Shown piece by piece: positions 57,706 to 64,000 of a stretch of 64,000 nucleotides of DNA. The DNA is taken from positions 37,353,501 to 37,417,500 of the forward strand of contig NC_088915.1 in the NCBI RefSeq assembly GCF_963576675.1, read 5' to 3'. This DNA comes from Euphorbia lathyris (Eukaryota; Streptophyta; Magnoliopsida; Malpighiales; Euphorbiaceae). The position numbers were made by a program, and so were the translations under genes. The notes beneath the pieces were generated by a model. That model did not search any database. It saw only the letters and a list, made by a program, of their open reading frames with translations, and was not told the origin of the DNA. Each line of letters begins with the position of its first letter. The first letter of the stretch is position 1.

Positions 57706-58286
57706 GTTTGTGAATAAAATTGTGTCTGTAAGATTTTAGAATTGAAGAAAGAAATTCAGAAATCTGAAAGATGAAATGAAATTGAATAATTCTGAGCCTA
57801 CATGAATATATAAGATACATAAGTGAAAGGTTGTGTTTATTTAAAAAGAAAAGATGTCAAAATGATACCTCTTGGATTTAACTGACTGAAGTTTTGAAAT
57901 CAGATGTCTGTAATCTCTTACAGGTATATCAAAATGTTTAAAATACAGAAAATCTCAACTGAGATTTCCGGAATCTCAACTGAGAATTCCCAAATCCTGA
58001 AACATGGAAAATCTCAACTGAGATTTCTGGATATATTTTCTCAAAAACACTTAACACTTTATGAAAAATTTCAAAATATGACTAGATTAGAATTTAATTT
58101 TACAAAAACTTATTTGTACACAAATTCAAAAATAAAGATAAAAATAAAAATAAACAAAAATAAAAACAAAAATAAATTAACCTAAAAATTAAAATAAAAA
58201 TAGATTAATTTAAAAGGAAATAAAAATAAAAATTATGAACAAAAGATATGAAAAACTAAAAATTAAAAATATGAAAACTAAATAAA
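57706..58286 (-). promoter_or_regulatory. leader of the first ORF1-like gene with palindromes
   Basis: It holds palindromes at 57951-57987 and a half-site at 58010-58030 (CTCAACTGAGATTTC), 245-325 bp upstream of the ATG. An A-rich stretch (58080-58260, AAAATAAA units) separates it from the integrase remnant. Confidence 0.5.
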
Positions 58287-58511
58287 TTAATCTTCATAGA
58301 ATTCGTCCATGAATTCAATTGCTTGAATTGGAGCTCCTACGTAATAAATTTTGCATCGATTACCGTTAACCTTAAATCGATCGCCTTTGGAATTTTCTAA
58401 TTCTAAAGCTCCATAATCAAATGTTTTATTAACCACATATGGTCCAATCCATTTTAACTTACCTGGAAATAATTTCAATCGGGAATTAAAGAAAGTAGAA
58501 CTGTATCCCAA
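58287..58511 (-). pseudogene. gypsy integrase C-terminal remnant
   Basis: FFNSRLKLFPGKLKWIGPYV and the following ALELENSKGDRFKVNGNRCK match the end of Athila/Tat integrases (usually SRLKLFPGKLRSRWSGPF, FKVNGQRLK). It is all that remains of gag-pol. A long T-rich tract (58530-58600) and then the leader separate it from the primer site, so a deletion removed most of the polyprotein. Confidence 0.85.
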
Positions 58512-59283
58512 ACTTTGAAATTATTATTATATTTTTTTTTTCTTTTTTTTTCCTTTTTTTTAGCATTTTTTTAAGCGCTTTCTTTTTTAGCGTTTTCTCA
58601 ATTTAAGGATCTAATAATTTCGGTTGAATGTCCGAACTTCTGGTTCAGGCCACGAACAAAAACTACGCACATTAACTGAAACTTTCAAAACAATATTAAA
58701 AGTATACAATTCCTTCCTGGCGGATAAGGTAATTTCATCCTACTTCTGATATATCTTTCTTTGATTAGCTATTTCTTAGAGAGATAAATGTAGGTGTTTG
58801 TAAGGAAATGATAAAAAGGGAAATTATATGGGTTTAGTGTAGGAATTGAATAAATTTCTTAACAAAGAGATATGATGTTTTGGTGAAGGACTGAGTGTAT
58901 AGAAAAGAGGTAAATGTTTCTGGGAAGATTTTTTTCCTGGGAAAAATTATCTGTCTTGTTCCTGATACTGCAGTTGCGGAACCTGATATGCAATTTGAAA
59001 AATTTTCATTCCCTTCTGATGTATTTGCTAGCCGAATTTCTTTTCTGTAGACTCCTTCTGTGAATTTCATTGATAATCAAATCTCCAGTCTATCTTTGAA
59101 AAAACTTGAAATTTTTTTTTATCAGAAAACATCTAATTACAAACGTTAAATAACAACGAGGATTTAGTCCTAGTGACCATCCTCAATAAATAATAAAAAC
59201 TATAAAATAAATAAATACATACTATAAACCAAGGTTCGAAATAAAACACGTAAAACATAAATTTTTGTTAAAAATTTGGCATT
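58512..59283 (-). other. leader of the Athila-like element, no gene
   Basis: Low-complexity T-rich DNA on the plus strand near 58530-58600, then unassigned sequence up to the primer site. It is presumably the 5' untranslated leader plus the scar of the gag-pol deletion. Confidence 0.5.
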
Positions 59284-59300
59284 CCCCGGCAACGGCGCCA
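59284..59300 (-). other. primer-binding site, tRNA-Asp (perfect)
   Basis: The minus strand TGGCGCCGTTGCCGGGG is an exact complement of the plant tRNA-Asp 3' end including CCA. It lies six bases inside the 5' LTR and proves the minus orientation. It is not a tRNA gene, as only the acceptor-side 17 nt are present. Confidence 0.92.
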
Positions 59301-59306
59301 AAAACT

Positions 59307-60821
59307 TGTTGAGCGATTTCCGCAAGTGCACGGTTTACGCTTGTAGTAATAAAAGATATCGAACCCACAGGGAACGCTTTTTAACTAAAAACTTATTTAA
59401 TTCAGTTTTATTCACGTCTTTAGGTTTAACTAAAGAAAATCGTTTAATTGATTGTAATGGTTCGGATAAATTAGGATTAGATGAGAATATTATATGTTGA
59501 ACTTTAGAGAACAATTCTGTCTTGATATTTTGATTACAAGACAGATGCTTCCGTAGTTGGAATAAATAGAAGGTATAAAACTTATTTTCATTAAGCAAAG
59601 AAAACAACTATAACTTTGGTAAAATTATAAACATGTAATGATACAAGAATTTATGCAATTAAATGGCTTTGAACCGCAGACGATCTTCCTACGATCGGGC
59701 AAGATCGCTACCTTAATTAAATTCGTATTTTATATCCGATAAGCCGCGCTAGCGATCATATCATCCATAAAAACTAATTCTTTCAAGTGTTCAACAAAGT
59801 TTCTATATGAATATGATTATATAAAACGTTTTAATAAAAACACCAGTTTATCATTTTGAAAATCATTTTGTCAGAACAATATCAAAATAATCAACATAAA
59901 GAATGTATTGAATAAAATAAATATATCATTAGTGAATTGTGAATCATCACAAGTTAACAGAGAAGAAGAAACATGGATAGCATTTTAACGAAAACTTTGA
60001 GATCCGGGTTGTCAATCTTTCCCTCAAACTCCGTATCTTTGTCAGACCTCTTTGCGCTTCAACCGTTAGTTCTTCTCGCTGAATCTTCGGAATAGAGACC
60101 GCTAGGTCCACTACCAGAATGAAAACTTGTCTCTGATCAACCTTTGAAACTAAACTAATATTACTGTGTTTATAACTAATCTAATAACAACTTGTGTACA
60201 GTAAGTTTGTTTATACAGAAATGTAAACTAATCTGACTCATTTCTGAGTCAGAGTTTCTTCAACATAACAACTCTCATAAACCTTAATCCATATTGATTT
60301 CTTGAAATGGATCACTTATTTATAGTTGGTGAATGGTTGTAAATGAAGGGTCATGGCCGCTGGTGAAGGGTCGCTTTTATCCAAACGAACAGACGCGTTT
60401 CTTGGATTTAAACATGTGAAAACTGTGCAGAATTCTTCGCTGTCTCATATGAGATTCTGAAAATCTCAGTCGCGACAGGGGGTGAAGGGGCGAGCTGAAG
60501 ACTTCGATTTTCCGTGACCGACATTCGTATGTCGCGACTGAGATTCTGAAAATCTCAGTCGCGATAGGGGCTTTCTTCCCCGTCTCTTGGCTGCTTCTTG
60601 TCTTCTTGAGTCGGTCTTCTGATTGATATGTATTCTTGGCACGTAATTTAGGTTTTTTCTCCGTTTTAGCTCCTATTTGGATTTAACCAAATAATTAGGT
60701 ACCTTGCATCAAAGAAGTAAATAAAGACGTAAAAGTATTCTAAATGAATATAATTAGCACGATTCCAATGTAAATTTAACGTATTTGTATATGATATTTT
60801 AGGTATATTTTGGGCTTCACA
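59307..60821 (-). repeat. 5' LTR of the Athila-like element
   Basis: The 1,515-bp LTR is nearly identical to 51784-53300 apart from a few dozen substitutions and short indels (for example one extra CAAAATAAT near 59884). Palindromes lie at 60449-60477 and 60531-60565. Confidence 0.93.
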
Positions 60822-61036
60822 GTGTGGTGCCTGACATTATAAATCTCATTACACTGTACTGTGATAACAATGGAGCCATTGCACAAGCAAAGGAACCATG
60901 GTCTCATAATGCATCCAAGCATTACCTGAAGCGATACCACATTGTAAGAGAGATTGTGGCAAGAGGAGATGTGAGAATAGAAAGAGTACCTACTGAGGAC
61001 AACGTTGCAGATCCGTTGACAAAGCCCTTAGCCTAG
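60822..61036 (+). pseudogene. copia RNase H, second part
   Basis: It resumes the frame cut at 51783, with the TSD GTGTG repeated. INLITLYCDNNGAIAQAKEP supplies the third catalytic Asp, then comes HYLKRYHIVREIVARGDVRI, and NVADPLTKPLA gives the terminal Asp motif. It closes with TAG. The codons on both sides of the insertion are intact, so the gypsy insertion alone disrupted this domain. Confidence 0.93.
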
Positions 61037-61100
61037 AAAGTACATGATCGTCATCTAAGTTCTACTGGGATAAGTTGTAGAAACAATTGGCTTTAGTCCA

Positions 61101-61110
61101 AGTGGGAGTA
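61101..61110 (+). promoter_or_regulatory. polypurine tract of the copia
   Basis: AGTGGGAGTA lies directly before the 3' LTR start TGTTGGGG. The same tract, reversed, precedes the LTR at 33275 in the minus copy. Confidence 0.8.
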
Positions 61111-62936
61111 TGTTGGGGATTATTGTCCTATAGACAATTGTTCTAGGATATAAACTTAATGTAAATGAAGTGTTCTTTACATCATTTGTTTTAATAAGAT
61201 ATGGTTTCATAACTATATAAAGGCAACCTCTTTTAAGAACTAAATAAGTCTAATAAAAGGAAATCCATAAGCTTGTTTAAAGTGATTATAAAGTGTTCAT
61301 ACAAGCATGAAGTGAGATGAAACTTTATAATAAACTTAAAACCACCCCAAGTCAAGTAATATGTTTAGAAATAGGATTGACATATCACTGTTGAGACTTG
61401 CATGTAACAATGTCTTCTATCGAGACAGAGAGCTGATCTCACAAGCTTCAGATATGCAGATATCTGGACAGTTACATGGATCCAATGAAAGGGAGTTCAT
61501 TAGGATTGGGGACCCGACTTGAGATAACAGGATGGGTAGATTTATCCTTGTCACATGTTCATCTCATTGGTATTAATAGGTATAAGTAATCCTCAGACTC
61601 AAAGTAATGTTAATTAGTGATTCTGGATTATGGAATGTGATGCTTTGATCCTGTTGTAACACGATCCATAACAGAGATGACTTTGGGGTGTGAATGGCAG
61701 ACGTTGGGTATCACAGGAAGTAATTGCAGGATAGTTATACATTGGATTGAGCATTTGTCACTCCCGATAAATGGGAGATACGTCCAAGGATCGCTTGTGG
61801 AAGACTTGACTCTAAATCCTTGCAAGGTGATAGCTTAAGACTTGAAATACAGATTTCACTTAACCTATCTAATTGGAATTAACTCGGCCTGTACAAGTAA
61901 AACGAACGTCTCGCTATATGTGACTTGACATTATCCACAGTCATAAGATTCAGTTCAAGGATGTAGTTGATAAAGGATCGAATTATACTTTAACTAATAC
62001 GGAAAGGTCAACGACAGAATCAACATGTCTTCTTATAGCTCTGGGGGAATGTTTCGGATTTGCTAATCACATTTCGCGTGCTCATTCCATTATGCAAAGA
62101 TTAAATATAATTCTGAGAAAATTAATTTAATAGTTGCATACGGCTAGAAGCAATAAGAACCTAATGGGTCACACATAAGACTTGGAGCCCAAAAGAGAAA
62201 CATATATTAATTAATTGATGGAAGCCCAACTGAGTCCACTAAAGCCCAGTAAATAGGGGGGCGATTTTTATGTATAAATTACATAAAGAAATTAATTTGA
62301 TTTTTTAAGCAATCCTAATTAGATTATGATTGTGAATTAAATTAATTAAAGGATAAATAAGTTAGGAGGTTTAATGAGATTAAATTGCTCCTATTATTAT
62401 CCTAAAAGGTTATTATTATTATCTTTATATTTAGATATAATTATAGATAATAAATAAGAATTATATTCCGAATTAAATTCTTATTCAGTAACCTATTTCT
62501 ATCTAACTAGGGTTTAGATACAAGAGAGTATATATACCCCCCTATATGTAAATTTCGGCCAACACAGAGTCTACCGAAGAGAAGAATTTCGACCCCTTTG
62601 TTGAGGACGAGATTATTCACTGCTTCCTTCCGTTTCAATTGATTATCAATCTCTTTCTCTATTCCTTGATCTTGTGTTGATTAATTAGAGGCAATCTATT
62701 CTTGATTGCTTTCATACGGTTGAATTTTAACTTGGTTTTGAACTGTGTTTTTGTCTTGTGCTCGGGAACTCGTAGTAAGAGTTGTGGGCACTTCGATTGC
62801 AACGGTAGATAGGACATCAAAAGGTATTTCCTTCTATCCCTCTTTATATGAAATAACGATTAACGGATCTTGGGTTAATGGAAAAAGGTTAAAATTTTTA
62901 TATTTCCGCTGCCAAATGTTTGCCTATTTTCCTTCA
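61111..62936 (+). repeat. full 3' LTR of the copia
   Basis: The 1,826-bp LTR runs TGTTGGGGATTATTG...TATTTTCCTTCA. It has a TATATATA-type box near 62529, and a cleavage/polyadenylation region presumably follows. It is homologous to the solo LTR at 13525-15294 and to the fragment at 471-1067. Confidence 0.95.
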
Positions 62937-62941
62937 CCGAT

Positions 62942-63553
62942 AACGCCATATAAATAGCAAAAATTCAGAAGCTTTTCATAGCTTATAGCCATCCAGTTTT
63001 CGTCTCCATTACCTTCCATCAAGAGGATCCCATGAAGCAACCGTTTAGAGACATCCATACGAACCCTTTCCCGTATATATGTCGCCCATTTCTTCACACT
63101 CTCATCATCCACTAGTAGGACCTCTCCCACTCTACTTGCTATTTTTGTGATTGCCACTGAGTTCCTGCAATTAAGAGGCATATCTACTAGTCGTATCCAA
63201 AACTCACATCGATTCATATTTAACTATGATAATTGCGTAACCTCGTCCAGATTAGCCAGAATGACCAAATGATGGCCGTAATACCACAGTGAGTTTTGCA
63301 ACACTAATTCCTTGTCCTTGATGGATTGAAATTCAATAATGAAAAGCCTCTCTCTACATTCGTTAACTTTAAAACCCGTGTAAGTCTTCCAGATGCTACT
63401 GAAAGCATTGGAGATAGCTCGGATATTTAAAGGTTTGGGGGAGAGGAGTCGGCCCACCACTTTCTTCGATGCATCCATATCCGTTCCCACATCTCCTGGC
63501 TCAAAAACCAGAGTTTCATCCTCCATCTCCATGAGCTTCATCTCTTCCACCAT
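62942..63553 (-). pseudogene. second LINE: ORF1 N-terminal part (DUF4283-like)
   Basis: From the ATG at 63551-63553 (MVEEMKLMEMEDETLVFEPG) the DUF4283 core is visible (FKVNECRERLFIIEFQSIKD, LQNSLWYYGHHLVIL, FWIRLVDMPLNCRN). A stop lies near 63222. The zinc knuckle is split by the copia: its first part here ends CYLYGVIG and continues across the insertion at 47291 with HVYDDC. The second Cys of the usual C-x2-C is Tyr here. Confidence 0.88.
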
Positions 63554-64000
63554 TTCGCAGTCTCACGAGAAGAGCAGAAAACAAAAGTGAAACATAAACA
63601 ACGAAAACAAAATGCACTAGAATCGGGCGGAAGTGCTAGTCGCAAAACCAATAACAGGCTTGCCGTAGGTTAGACACACACCTCACAGTAGGGAACTTAA
63701 TAAATTTTAGAATACTCTGCTTCAATAAATAAAAGGTAACAAGATTGATGCAAGAATATTTTAATAGTCTTTCATTGCATGTTGTATTTCTAACAAGGCT
63801 TAATACATGAGTTGCCGCCTAAACTTATCCAAAAAGTTTGATTGGCGCTTGAATTTATATAGTGTCTCATTAGCCCTAAACTTGCTTAAAATGTTACTAT
63901 TAAGTCTCTTGATTTATAAAAACAGCCATAAAAATGTACAAAACAGAAAGTTATTTTGTTTTAAAGAATTAGAATCACAAATTAGACATTTATTTTTGAA
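63554..64000. other. LINE 5' leader, then unassigned repeat-like DNA
   Basis: Up to about 63690 this is probably the 5' untranslated leader of the second LINE. From about 63780 the text TACATGAGTTGCCGCCTAAA...TTAGCCCTAAACTTGCTTAA resembles edges of common plant dispersed repeats, but no ends or genes can be defined. Confidence 0.4.

Larger units (their letters stand above)
51784..60821 (-). mobile_element. Athila-like gypsy element nested in copia, TSD GTGTG
   Basis: This 9,038-bp element has LTRs at 51784-53300 (3') and 59307-60821 (5'), a perfect tRNA-Asp primer site at 59284-59300 and a 5-bp TSD GTGTG (51779-51783, 60822-60826). Only the C-terminal end of integrase remains of gag-pol (58287-58511). 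Downstream, in the env position, are two tandem ATHILA-ORF1-like genes. It is therefore non-autonomous. Its LTRs differ at only a few dozen sites by eye, consistent with a fairly recent insertion, the youngest layer of the nest. Confidence 0.95.
47297..62936 (+). mobile_element. copia element with perfect TSD CCGAT, carrying a nested gypsy
   Basis: It is bounded by CCGAT at 47292-47296 and 62937-62941 and interrupts the zinc knuckle of the second LINE's ORF1. Components are a truncated 5' LTR (47297-47761), a leader, gag-pol (48144-51783, resuming 60822-61036), a polypurine tract (61101-61110) and a full 3' LTR (61111-62936). Without the inner element it is about 6.6 kb. One TAG in gag, one frameshift near 49360, one TGA at 50713-50715 and the 9-kb insertion inactivate it, but it is the best-preserved copia copy here. 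Confidence 0.95.

Noticed and set aside
59284..59300. tRNA-Asp-like sequence
   Set aside because: Only the 17 nt complementary to the tRNA 3' end are present, next to an LTR. It is a primer-binding site, as are 8801-8817 and 29182-29200.

Overview
This is a plant nuclear window, most likely from a eudicot. It is AT-rich, contains one intron-bearing host gene of a plant-typical family, and is otherwise almost entirely Ty1/copia, Ty3/gypsy and L1-type (LINE) retrotransposon sequence, much of it nested. The species cannot be named from the sequence alone. No tRNA, rRNA, CRISPR array or bacterial-style operon was seen.

Layout. 1-1067: unassigned AT-rich DNA, then the 3' part of a copia LTR. 1951-6505: a complete but non-autonomous LTR element on the minus strand (two LTRs, Met-type primer site, one acidic ORF), flanked by a 315-bp direct duplication instead of the usual 5 bp. 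6822-9240: remains of an Athila-like gypsy element (minus). 9843-12314: the host gene, a two-exon TPR-like protein (minus), with its promoter to about 13320. 13525-15294: a solo copia LTR with perfect 5-bp target-site duplications (TSDs). 16000-19000: two unrelated decayed gypsy gag regions in opposite orientations. 19516-24903: a nearly full-length but inactivated LINE (minus) bounded by a 14-bp TSD.

26459-44574: a minus-strand copia element broken up by later arrivals. These are a coding-empty LTR element in its 3' LTR (27915-32910, TSD ACTGC), a rearranged Sirevirus-like copia in its reverse transcriptase (34487-40773), and a gypsy LTR fragment in its integrase (41911-43598). 44575-45310: an unrecognised, intron-containing host-gene fragment wedged between two transposons.

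45311-63553 is a three-layer nest whose order can be read from perfect TSDs. A second LINE (minus) is cut by a copia element (47297-62936, TSD CCGAT). That copia is in turn cut inside its RNase H by an Athila-like gypsy element (51784-60821, TSD GTGTG). The innermost element is the most unusual. It has lost nearly all of gag-pol but carries two tandem, divergent ATHILA-ORF1-like genes. Each gene has a cluster of one recurring palindrome upstream, and a two-palindrome cluster also sits in both LTRs.

Functionally, only the TPR-like gene looks like a working host gene. Every pol region has stops, frameshifts, deletions or insertions, so no autonomous element is evident. Motif names rest on conserved residues read by eye. 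No database search was possible, and identities quoted are by-eye estimates.
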